NCBI GenBank assembly: GCA_023441125.1
Contig: JAEZQV010000474.1
Coordinates: 1 to 5,594, forward strand
From: Bacillota bacterium
GTDB taxonomy: Bacteria > Bacillota_C > Negativicutes > Sporomusales > Sporomusaceae
Direction: 5' to 3'
Length of the DNA stretch: 5,594 bases
Numbering within the stretch: position 1 is the first letter of the stretch; each line of letters begins with the position of its first letter. Position numbers and translations under genes: made by a program. Shown here piece after piece: positions 1-5,343 of the stretch. Under the pieces are notes generated by a model. The model made no database searches. It had not been told where the DNA came from and saw only the letters and a list, made by a program, of their open reading frames with translations.

Positions 1-825
1 TAACCCAAGAGGATAACCATAACCATTCCACCATTCGTGGTGTGTCAAAATCCATTCGCCTATTTGCGACAACCCAGGTATCATATTAGCAATACGATGA
101 CCAAATTCACTGTGCCGGCGAATAATAGCCCATTCCGGCTCGCTCAAATTCCCCGTCTTAAATAGAATATTGTCTGGAATGCCGACTTTCCCAATGTCAT
201 GAAACCGTGCTAACAGCTTCATACTTGTTAAAGATTTAGTCGCTAAACCTACCGAACGGCCAAAACTATCAATTAAATTCTGTAGCCTTTCTCCATGTCC
301 CTCAGCAAAATAGTCTCTAGCCTCGTAGGCATCTGTAATTGCGTTCACCATAGTGCTGCGGACGTTGTCTTGTTTTCTAAGTTTATTTCGCAGCATAGAA
401 CCATCGGCCTTTGCGAAAAGCAGTTTCATGTCCAACTTTCTGGTATGATTCATGGCCGTGCCTATTGATAAACTAATAGGCACAATGGGTCTATCGGAAT
501 TATAAATATCAGTTTGCTCGCGTATTTTGTTGCATATCTCATCTAGCAACTGTTGTGAATTGCCGGCCGGAAAAACTACAAACTTATCATCGCCTATGCG
601 GGCCACGAGCCCCTTGAGTCTACAGGCTGCCTTCAATATAATTGCTACTACCTGCACAACAGCGTCGCCCAAATCATGCCCGAAGGAGTTATTTACCAAT
701 TCGAGCTCATCAACACCACAAACAATCAATCTGGAATTAGTTGATTGCTTACAGTCGCGCCGCTTCATTTCAGTTTCAAAAAAATCTCGGTTGAAGATAT
801 CGGTTAAGTCATCTTTAAAATCCAT
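1..825 (-). CDS. GGDEF (degenerate) / HD-GYP cyclic-di-GMP phosphodiesterase, 3' end outside window
   Basis: Translation of the minus strand from the ATG at 823-825 is open for 275 codons to the window edge. An in-frame TGA lies three codons upstream of this ATG, and GGTGA sits 6 nt before it, so the start is well supported. Residues about 5-155 form a GGDEF domain: it begins with DDLTDIFNR, has NNSFGHDLGD at 45-54, and has RIGDDKF at 76-82 where RxGGDEF is expected. The catalytic Glu is Lys81, so cyclase activity is unlikely. Residues about 160-275 begin an HD-GYP domain with GH (176-177), HDIGK (209-213), RRHSEFG (236-242) and HHEWWNGYGYP (262-272). These are the metal and GYP motifs of cyclic-di-GMP phosphodiesterases. 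No N-terminal sensor domain or membrane segment is present, so it is probably a soluble cytoplasmic protein. The C-terminal rest of HD-GYP, including the later metal-ligand Asp, is not visible. The domain call is firm; enzymatic activity is inferred. Confidence 0.93.
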   Translation of the reverse strand, partial: MDFKDDLTDIFNRDFFETEMKRRDCKQSTNSRLIVCGVDELELVNNSFGHDLGDAVVQVVAIILKAACRLKGLVARIGDDKFVVFPAGNSQQLLDEICNKIREQTDIYNSDRPIVPISLSIGTAMNHTRKLDMKLLFAKADGSMLRNKLRKQDNVRSTMVNAITDAYEARDYFAEGHGERLQNLIDSFGRSVGLATKSLTSMKLLARFHDIGKVGIPDNILFKTGNLSEPEWAIIRRHSEFGHRIANMIPGLSQIGEWILTHHEWWNGYGYPLGL

Positions 826-852
826 TTTTCTTCACCATTAAATTAAAATGTA

Positions 853-882
853 ATCATATAGACGATCATCAAACATTTACAA
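853..882 (-). promoter_or_regulatory. Candidate sigma-A promoter of the GGDEF/HD-GYP gene
   Basis: On the minus strand, TTGTAA (877-882) and TATGAT (853-858) are separated by 18 bp. They match the -35 and -10 consensus at 4/6 and 5/6 positions. The predicted start of transcription would leave about 20 nt of leader before the ATG at 825. The call rests on consensus matching in AT-rich DNA only. Confidence 0.4.
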
Positions 883-888
883 TGTTTG
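870..888. promoter_or_regulatory. 19-bp dyad, possible operator
   Basis: CAAACATT-TAC-AATGTTTG is a perfect 8-bp inverted repeat around a 3-bp centre. It overlaps the candidate -35 box at 877-882 of the minus-strand promoter, which is where a dimeric repressor would bind. I do not recognise it as the box of a known regulator. Confidence 0.4.
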
Positions 889-893
889 CTTGG

Positions 894-1066
894 GGATATT
901 TCCTTATTAATTTCATATTCACTGCTATTTTAATTCCAATTATGTCAGTAAATACCAGGTACTGCAATCTCCCGCCCAGGTAAGAATCAGAAGAAACCAG
1001 CTAAAAAAACTATCTCATCGGGATAGTCTTTTTAGCTGGTTTTGATAATTAATAAAGGAAATATCC
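894..1066. repeat. Long-range imperfect inverted repeat enclosing a terminator-like hairpin
   Basis: The left arm 894-915 (GGATATTTCC, then TTATTAATTTCA) is the reverse complement of the right arm 1043-1066 (TGATAATTAATAAA, then GGAAATATCC), with only two single-base gaps. The outer ten base pairs are exact. The arms enclose about 127 bp that include the hairpin at 994-1042. In a plus-strand transcript the right arm carries AAAGGA (1054-1059), the best Shine-Dalgarno site for the ATG at 1072, so pairing would hide it. The whole could be a structured 5' leader, or a small non-autonomous element with terminal inverted repeats. No clean target-site duplication is visible: TGCT occurs on both sides, but on the left it is three bases away from the arm. 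Confidence 0.55.
994..1042. terminator. Strong terminator-like hairpin in the divergent intergenic region
   Basis: Positions 994-1014 pair with 1022-1042: 20 of 21 positions pair, with one A/C mismatch at 1008/1028 and a 7-nt loop at 1015-1021. On the plus strand the stem ends in GGTTTTGATAATT; on the minus strand it is followed by a pyrimidine-rich stretch, so it could act in both directions. It lies upstream of both flanking genes rather than downstream of either. For the plus strand this makes it a candidate attenuator of the V4R gene, since only about 30 bp remain between it and the ATG at 1072. I see no promoter in that space. Confidence 0.7.
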
Positions 1067-1071
1067 TGCTC

Positions 1072-1161
1072 ATGTCAAAAATATCAATTGAACAATTATG
1101 GCTTCTCGGGAAGGAAGGTGTATTGCGATTCGAAAGTATCAATTTAACTGGGAGCTCTTAG
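1072..1161 (+). other. 29-codon ORF, probable out-of-frame N-terminus of the V4R gene
   Basis: The ATG at 1072 is preceded by AAAGGA (1054-1059, spacing 12 nt) and encodes 29 residues, beginning MSKISIEQLWLLGKEGVLRF, before a TAG at 1159. It overlaps the next ORF by 64 nt in a different frame. Its product looks like a natural helical N-terminus. The first residues of the overlapping frame (MASREGRCIAIRK) look unnatural and have no ribosome binding site. Joining about 24 residues of this ORF to YQFNWELLGDI of the next frame, somewhere near 1130-1145, gives a protein of about 194 residues. One missing base (or two extra) would explain the break. Alternatively it is a true upstream ORF coupled to the V4R gene. 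I found no convincing slippery heptamer for programmed -1 frameshifting. Confidence 0.5.
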
Positions 1162-1649
1162 GCGATATTAAAAAGGGCCGGCCAAATATGGGGGCAACGG
1201 TGCAAACCGATATGTATCGTTTGATGCAGTTTTGTTTCCGTGATATTTTAGAACAAACATATGGGACAGAAGCGGCGGACACATTGTTTTATCAAGCGGG
1301 ACATTTGGCCGGTAAGCAGTTTTATGACAACATTCTGCGAGAGCAAGACTCATTAACCGACTTTAGTAATTTTATCAAGTCTTTACAAGCCCACCTGGCC
1401 GACAAAAATATTGGCATTTTACGGATAGAAGAAGCCAATCACGAGCAAGGCCGCTATGTTCTTAGCATAGCAGAAGATTTGGATTGTTCAGGTTTGCCGG
1501 AATTGGATTACGAAATTTGTATTTATGACGAGGGATTTATTGCTGGAATCCTGGAAAGTTTTACGGGAAAAACGTTCAAGGTAAAAGAAGTGGATTGCTG
1601 GTGTACCGGTGATCGTACCTGCCGATTTGTGGCTGAACTGGCGAAATAG
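1098..1649 (+). CDS. V4R (4-vinyl reductase) domain protein, start uncertain or frameshifted
   Basis: The open frame gives 183 residues from the ATG at 1098. V4R family features run along it: the entry segment FNWELLGDIKKGRPN (16-30), YRLMQF with RDIL (40-51), and the AGHLAGKQF segment around 67-75. The C-terminal V4R signature is a YDEGFIAGILESFTG stretch (143-157) followed by DCWCTGDRTCRF. The cysteines at 130, 167, 169 and 175 are candidate ligand- or metal-binding residues. V4R domains are known from the bacteriochlorophyll protein BchJ and from ligand-sensing parts of XylR/DmpR-type regulators. They are thought to bind small hydrophobic molecules or cofactors. Here the domain stands alone, so a sensor or binding role is only inference. 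No Shine-Dalgarno site precedes 1098. An internal ATG at 1188 has AAGGG 12 nt upstream, but starting there would cut off conserved sequence. The likely original start is 1072 in another frame. No plus-strand terminator follows the gene. Confidence 0.85.
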   Translation: MASREGRCIAIRKYQFNWELLGDIKKGRPNMGATVQTDMYRLMQFCFRDILEQTYGTEAADTLFYQAGHLAGKQFYDNILREQDSLTDFSNFIKSLQAHLADKNIGILRIEEANHEQGRYVLSIAEDLDCSGLPELDYEICIYDEGFIAGILESFTGKTFKVKEVDCWCTGDRTCRFVAELAK

Positions 1650-1683
1650 TAAAAACCGGCAGTCTATGTTTCTGGATTGTTGT

Positions 1684-1715
1684 GAGGAGAACTAAATAAA
1701 ATGCATGCAAAATAG
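1684..1715 (+). other. Shine-Dalgarno followed by a 4-codon ORF (possible gene remnant)
   Basis: GAGGAG at 1684-1689 is followed 11 nt later by ATG CAT GCA AAA TAG (1701-1715). The ribosome site is better than that of the upstream V4R frame, but the ORF encodes only MHAK. It may be the relic of a downstream cistron or chance. The rest of 1650-1727 shows nothing else I can support. Confidence 0.25.
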
Positions 1716-1727
1716 GCTGGGCTGAAA

Positions 1728-1770
1728 CGCAAAAAAGAAACCTGCATCAACTGAATTAGTGATGCAGGTT
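1728..1770 (-). terminator. Rho-independent terminator of the methyltransferase-ATPase-transporter operon
   Basis: Positions 1739-1749 and 1760-1770 form a perfect 11-bp stem (AACCTGCATCA / TGATGCAGGTT) with a 10-nt loop. Read on the minus strand, the stem is followed by TTTCTTTTTTGCG (1740 down to 1728), a proper U-tract. It lies 38 nt past the stop codon of the transporter gene. On the plus strand no U-tract follows, so it is directional and ends the minus-strand operon. Confidence 0.88.
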
Positions 1771-1807
1771 GAAAGATTGCCTTTTGCAAAGAGATATACT
1801 TGTTCGC

Positions 1808-3136
1808 CTATTGTTTTATACCCTTGGCAACAGAGCCGGCCTGCGCCAGAGTTAAGCCATTGGTCTCTTCCGCTAACGCGATACAGGCAATAAGCCCCGC
1901 AAAAGTAATTCCCGCCATAATGAGCATAGTTGTACCGAGTCCATAAGTCTGCAGCCAGTTAGGCAAAAGATAAGTACCGATACATGCGCCAATACGGCTT
2001 ATCGCAGTCCCCATGCCTACCGCCGTAGCCCTGATATCGGTCGGAAACAATTCGTTGGGATAAATCCATTCCAGAATATTGGGGCCGCCCGAAGCCAGGG
2101 CATAAATGGCAAACCCAGCCATAATCACCCAGGCGGAAGCTTCCGGGAACACTCCCAGAATTAGCATGCCCAGCGTCATAAAGACAAAGCTCCAGATGAT
2201 AAGCCGCCGACGCCCCACGCTATTAACCCACATGAGGGCGGGAATAATACCGATTAAAAACAGGGCGCTAAGAATTATATCGCCCAGCATGGCCTCCTTG
2301 CCATGCCCCAGCCCGAACATCTCCAATATTACCGGTCCAAAAGTGTAAATGGCAAACAACGGCACGATTTGACACATCCAAAATGAGCCAACAAAGATGG
2401 TCCGCTGAAAATAGCCGGCCTCAAAAATTTTGCCAAAGCGGGTTTGCTTGACTTCCTGTTCACAATCATCAATATCCGCCTCCGGGCCGTACACCTGTTT
2501 CATGACCGCCCGGGCTTCCTCAACACGGTTTTTGCTTAACAGCCAGCGCGGCGATTCCGGCGTGCCCCACCGGCCGATAATCAGTAAGATAGCCGGAACA
2601 GCCGCACTGCCCAGCATCCATCGCCAACCGTTTGGTACATCCACTAATAAATACCCGACAATATCGGCGGCGGTTGCCCCGACATACCACATAGCTATTA
2701 ATCCGCCCAGCATCAGGCCTCTGTATTTTTGCGGGGAAAATTCCGCCAAAAGCGAAGTAGCGATAGGATAATCGGCCCCTACGGCCATGCCAATGATAAA
2801 GCGGAGAATAACCAGTTCCAGGGGAGTAGAAATAAACATTTGCAAAATTGAACCTATGACTAAAGCCAGCAGGTCGATTGTATACATCGTTTTGCGGCCG
2901 ATTACATCCGTCAAATACCCAAATACCAAACCACCCAGGAAAAGTCCGGCAAGGGAAGATGCCCCGATCAGCCCGGACCAATACGCATCAAGCTGAAGAT
3001 GAGGCCCCAGTTGGACGAGCGCCGCGCCGATTATAACCAAAATGTAGCCATCCAAAAAAGGTCCGCCGCTACAATAAATAGTCAACTTCTTTAGGAACGG
3101 GGTAAAAGTACATTCTTCAATAACAGACTTAGACAT
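1808..3136 (-). CDS. MFS metabolite/sugar-porter-type transporter
   Basis: The 442-residue protein, counted from the ATG at 3134-3136, has the length and pattern of a 12-helix major facilitator of the sugar (and other) transporter family. Visible signatures are D29 in the first helix (FLDGYI), motif A GYLTDVIGRK (73-82), RFIIGMAVGADYP (112-124), RG (139-140), PESPRWL before the central loop (193-199), the second-half motif-A relic NSVGRRR (305-311), EWIYPNELFPTDIRATAVG (356-374), and EETNGLTL at the end. It acts in the cytoplasmic membrane, probably as a proton-coupled symporter. The substrate is not readable from sequence. Its position after an MttB-family methyltransferase and an ATPase suggests uptake of a methylated amine or betaine, or export of the demethylated product. 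An ATG eight codons upstream (3160) is rejected as start because the excellent AAGGAGG site lies within that extension. The gene ends just before the operon terminator. Confidence 0.9.
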   Translation of the reverse strand: MSKSVIEECTFTPFLKKLTIYCSGGPFLDGYILVIIGAALVQLGPHLQLDAYWSGLIGASSLAGLFLGGLVFGYLTDVIGRKTMYTIDLLALVIGSILQMFISTPLELVILRFIIGMAVGADYPIATSLLAEFSPQKYRGLMLGGLIAMWYVGATAADIVGYLLVDVPNGWRWMLGSAAVPAILLIIGRWGTPESPRWLLSKNRVEEARAVMKQVYGPEADIDDCEQEVKQTRFGKIFEAGYFQRTIFVGSFWMCQIVPLFAIYTFGPVILEMFGLGHGKEAMLGDIILSALFLIGIIPALMWVNSVGRRRLIIWSFVFMTLGMLILGVFPEASAWVIMAGFAIYALASGGPNILEWIYPNELFPTDIRATAVGMGTAISRIGACIGTYLLPNWLQTYGLGTTMLIMAGITFAGLIACIALAEETNGLTLAQAGSVAKGIKQ

Positions 3137-3144
3137 TAATATCC

Positions 3145-3151
3145 CCTCCTT
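3145..3151 (-). promoter_or_regulatory. Ribosome binding site deciding the transporter start
   Basis: AAGGAGG on the minus strand ends 8 nt before the ATG at 3136. This fixes that start over the in-frame ATG at 3160, which has no purine-rich site upstream. Confidence 0.88.
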
Positions 3152-3179
3152 GTGATCCATGAGTTTCGCAATGCCATCA

Positions 3180-3217
3180 TGATCTTTTCTAGACTTTCAA
3201 TGCTTTGGCAAAGATCA
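3180..3217. repeat. Intercistronic inverted repeat between ATPase and transporter genes
   Basis: TGATCTTT (3180-3187) and AAAGATCA (3210-3217) form a perfect 8-bp stem with a 22-nt loop. Within it a smaller alternative hairpin CTTT-GGC-AAAG can form. It lies in the 137-nt gap between the ATPase stop (3274) and the transporter start (3136), which is long for this operon. No U-tract follows on either strand, so it is not a standard terminator. It may be an mRNA processing or stability structure, or chance. The same gap also has GAATATTT twice (3222-3229 and 3236-3243). Confidence 0.35.
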
Positions 3218-3273
3218 GAGCGAATATTTTGTTCTGAATATTTAGAATTCAAAACTCATATTTACCCCTTAGC

Positions 3274-5298
3274 TCAGCCAACATTGCTCAAAGTGGTTTC
3301 TTCCAAATCCACAAAGAACTTTTCTTTTATTTCTTCCCTTTCCCATTCCGGACGTTCTACCGCAGTGATTTCAATAAGTGATTCAATATATAAATCGTTT
3401 TCTATCATTCCGGCCTGCGCATACCGATCCTGATGGTTTATTACCAACTCAAACTCTTTTGCCCCGGCTTTACTTGCCGCCAACGCAGCCTGTTCTTTTG
3501 CTTTATCAAGTGCATAAGCCACTGCGGTTTCCAGGTTGTCAAACAGCTTGCACTCCCAGGAGGCATGCAGCAGATAAGTTCCATCTTGTTCCCCGGGCTT
3601 AATCAATACTTTGACGGTTTCCATGATTTTGCCGGTTGCGGCCCCAACAGCGTTGGCTACTTCCGCATGCTCCGGCACAATCAGGCGGGTATGCATTTTT
3701 TCGGCCATAGCCGGCAGCCAGGCCCGGACCGGAGCGCCGATACCAACAATTGGCATATTGATTTTAAAAGAACAGTCAATACTTTGCTCCGGTTGCGGCG
3801 CTAAGGCTTTTTGTATGAAATACATGACAGCGGGGGTATTTTTTATCTTGATGCCGCACTCCTCACAGCCGATAAGACTCTGCAGACAGGTAATGCACAG
3901 TTCATTGACTATTTTTTCTGTTGCCAGCCGGATAAACTCCTGCGGGCTTATTCTCAGCCTGTTTGCCAAAACTGCTACTCCCAGTTCCGCAGCTTCCCGG
4001 TTCCATTGGTGATAGATCCCTTGGGCGTGCAGGATGTCGGTGGGGGTTAGCGATATTCTGGCGAGTACGCCTACATTGACGAGATGCTGTAAATTCAGCA
4101 GGTTAGGATCCAGGTTCATCCTCTGGGTCAGGTAATATAGACTTCTTGGACCAGCCTGCAGAATTTCAACAACCTTTTGTTCCTGGTCACTCAATACTTC
4201 AACGGTAGCTTGCTTAAGGAACATGAAACAATCTGTCGCTTGCGCAAACATGAGATCATAGTTCTTCGCAAAATTCACTTTCAGTTCATCGACCAAATGC
4301 GGCTGTTGGTGCGCAACCACAGCTAACGGCCATACCCGCTGGGGGCCTACCTGAATCTCTCCGTCTTTGCTAATCTGGATATAGCTGTCGCCGCCCAGAC
4401 CGTAGGTATATATCTGGGCGGCTTGCACCCGGGTGAGCCAGCCGCCTACGGTTGCCCCTTCCGGGTTGATTCTCGGTACGCCGTTTTTCAGAATGGCAAT
4501 ATCGGTTGTGGTTCCTCCCATGTCAAGCACCAGGGCATCGGCAGCCTTGGTAAGAAAGGTTCCGCCAATGATGCTGGAAGCCGGTCCCGAGAGAATGGTT
4601 TCGATAGGTTTCTCACGCGCCAGCGCTTCGCCCATCATACAGCCGTCCCCTTTGACAACCATGACGGGCGCTTCGATTCCTTTTTCGGCAAGTACCTGCT
4701 TTACCGATTCAATCAACTCGGTAATGATGGGAATTAAACGGGCATTGAGGACTGCCGTAACGGTGCGCTCATGGAAGCCTAATGCCGTCGTTAGCTGGTG
4801 AGCGCATACCACCGGCAGATCAAGAATTTCCCTTACCAGCTCCATTACAGCAATTTCGTGCTCCGGATTCCTGACGCTAAGATAGCCCGAAACAGCTATG
4901 GCATCCACTTTGCCTTTTAGCTCGCAAATAGCCTGACGGGTTTTCGCCAGATCCAGTTCTTCATTGGGACGCCCTTTGAGATTATGACCTCCCGGTAAAA
5001 CATAGAAATGTTTTACCGGGAGGGAATCCATCGGGTTACAGCCAAGCATCAACAGACCTACCTCACAGCCGCGGCCTTCCACGATGGCATTGGTTGCCAA
5101 TGTGGTTGACAGCGAAACCGCACTGATGTTCTTGAAATCTTCCCAAGCCAAGTTGGCAATACAATGGCGGATGCCAATGGATAGATCCTCACGGGTCGTC
5201 AACGCTTTGGCCTTTTTCAGAATCTGTTTGGTTCTAAGCTCCACGACCACACCATCGGTATACGTTCCGCCAGTATCGATTCCCAATACCAGAGACAT
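3274..5298 (-). CDS. Hydantoinase A/oxoprolinase-family ASKHA ATPase without hydantoinase B partner
   Basis: The 674-residue product starts at the ATG at 5296-5298, 7 nt after AAGGAGG. Residues 1-180 match the hydantoinase/oxoprolinase N-terminal domain: phosphate-1 loop GIDTGGTYTDG (6-16) and STTLATNAIVEGRG (64-77). Residues about 180-300 begin the hydantoinase A domain: GFHERTVTAVLNA (174-186), SGPASS (237-242), and phosphate-2 loop LDMGGTTTDIAIL (258-270). VGIGAP (518-523) and EVANAVGAATG (546-556) fit the adenosine loop and the following helix. Residues about 370-430 include LTPTDILHAQG (417-427) and look like a small helical insertion. Cysteines 468, 471, 478 and 481 form C-x2-C-x6-C-x2-C, a possible Fe-S or Zn site. 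Characterised relatives are 5-oxoprolinase, N-methylhydantoinase and acetone carboxylase subunits, which work with a B subunit; none is adjacent here. It is encoded 43 nt after an MttB-family gene, so a role in corrinoid methyltransfer, such as ATP-driven reactivation, is plausible but inferred. ATP binding is well supported; the reaction is unknown. Confidence 0.9.
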   Translation of the reverse strand: MSLVLGIDTGGTYTDGVVVELRTKQILKKAKALTTREDLSIGIRHCIANLAWEDFKNISAVSLSTTLATNAIVEGRGCEVGLLMLGCNPMDSLPVKHFYVLPGGHNLKGRPNEELDLAKTRQAICELKGKVDAIAVSGYLSVRNPEHEIAVMELVREILDLPVVCAHQLTTALGFHERTVTAVLNARLIPIITELIESVKQVLAEKGIEAPVMVVKGDGCMMGEALAREKPIETILSGPASSIIGGTFLTKAADALVLDMGGTTTDIAILKNGVPRINPEGATVGGWLTRVQAAQIYTYGLGGDSYIQISKDGEIQVGPQRVWPLAVVAHQQPHLVDELKVNFAKNYDLMFAQATDCFMFLKQATVEVLSDQEQKVVEILQAGPRSLYYLTQRMNLDPNLLNLQHLVNVGVLARISLTPTDILHAQGIYHQWNREAAELGVAVLANRLRISPQEFIRLATEKIVNELCITCLQSLIGCEECGIKIKNTPAVMYFIQKALAPQPEQSIDCSFKINMPIVGIGAPVRAWLPAMAEKMHTRLIVPEHAEVANAVGAATGKIMETVKVLIKPGEQDGTYLLHASWECKLFDNLETAVAYALDKAKEQAALAASKAGAKEFELVINHQDRYAQAGMIENDLYIESLIEITAVERPEWEREEIKEKFFVDLEETTLSNVG
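4390..4422. repeat. 10-bp GC-rich hairpin inside the ATPase gene
   Basis: GCCGCCCAGA (4390-4399) and TCTGGGCGGC (4413-4422) are perfect reverse complements around a 13-nt loop. They fall in codons for AAQIYTYGLGG (residues 293-303). A match of this length is near what chance allows in a window this size, so no function is claimed. Confidence 0.35.
4988..5023. repeat. Perfect 16-bp hairpin with 4-nt loop inside the ATPase coding sequence
   Basis: Positions 4988-5003 pair without a mismatch with 5008-5023, leaving the loop AGAA (5004-5007). On the coding strand the two arms encode about residues 93-104, LPVKHFYVLPGG. The 3' arm on the coding strand ends in CCGGGAGG, which resembles a Shine-Dalgarno core, and the 5' arm covers it. 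No U-tract follows, so it is not an ordinary terminator. This is the strongest hairpin in the window after the intergenic one and should form readily in the mRNA. Confidence 0.8.
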
Positions 5299-5305
5299 CT
5301 CGTTC

Positions 5306-5312
5306 CCTCCTT
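5306..5312 (-). promoter_or_regulatory. Ribosome binding site of the ATPase gene
   Basis: AAGGAGG on the minus strand, 7 nt before the ATG at 5298, fixes this start. It lies in the 43-nt gap after the methyltransferase stop. Confidence 0.88.
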
Positions 5313-5316
5313 ACGA

Positions 5317-5343
5317 AAGCAAACGCCGGTAGTCCATTTGCTT
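5317..5343. repeat. Small intercistronic hairpin at the methyltransferase stop codon
   Basis: AAGCAAA (5317-5323) and TTTGCTT (5337-5343) form a 7-bp stem with a 13-nt loop. On the coding strand it begins inside the methyltransferase TAA and ends 4 nt before the AAGGAGG of the ATPase gene. It may tune translation or mRNA stability; it is weak. Confidence 0.3.

Noticed and set aside
458..483. 9-bp perfect inverted repeat GTGCCTATT / AATAGGCAC with 8-nt loop
   Set aside because: It lies in the codons for the conserved VPISLSIGTA strand of the GGDEF domain, and a match of this length is near chance expectation.
869..1000. A 43-codon minus-strand open frame ending in a TGA at 869-871, with a protein-like end (LVFTDIIGIKIAVNMK and onward)
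   Set aside because: It opens right after a stop in the terminator arm, has no convincing start or ribosome site, and an open frame of this length is expected by chance in AT-rich DNA. It also runs through the candidate promoter and dyad.
1001..1015. CTAAAAAAACTATCT resembling the tail of a class I preQ1 riboswitch
   Set aside because: The upstream stem-loop with the conserved GGTTC-type loop is missing, and these bases are fully used by the terminator stem.
3137..3160. Alternative transporter start at the ATG at 3160
   Set aside because: The extension would contain the AAGGAGG ribosome site, and no such site precedes 3160.
3161..3273. A separate promoter for the transporter gene
   Set aside because: TTGCCA-like and TTGAAT-like -35 candidates on the minus strand have no acceptable -10 box at 16-18 bp.
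3433..4801. Several long plus-strand open frames opposite the ATPase gene
   Set aside because: They have no ribosome sites, overlap each other, have compositions typical of antisense shadows, and lie over a clear ASKHA ATPase.
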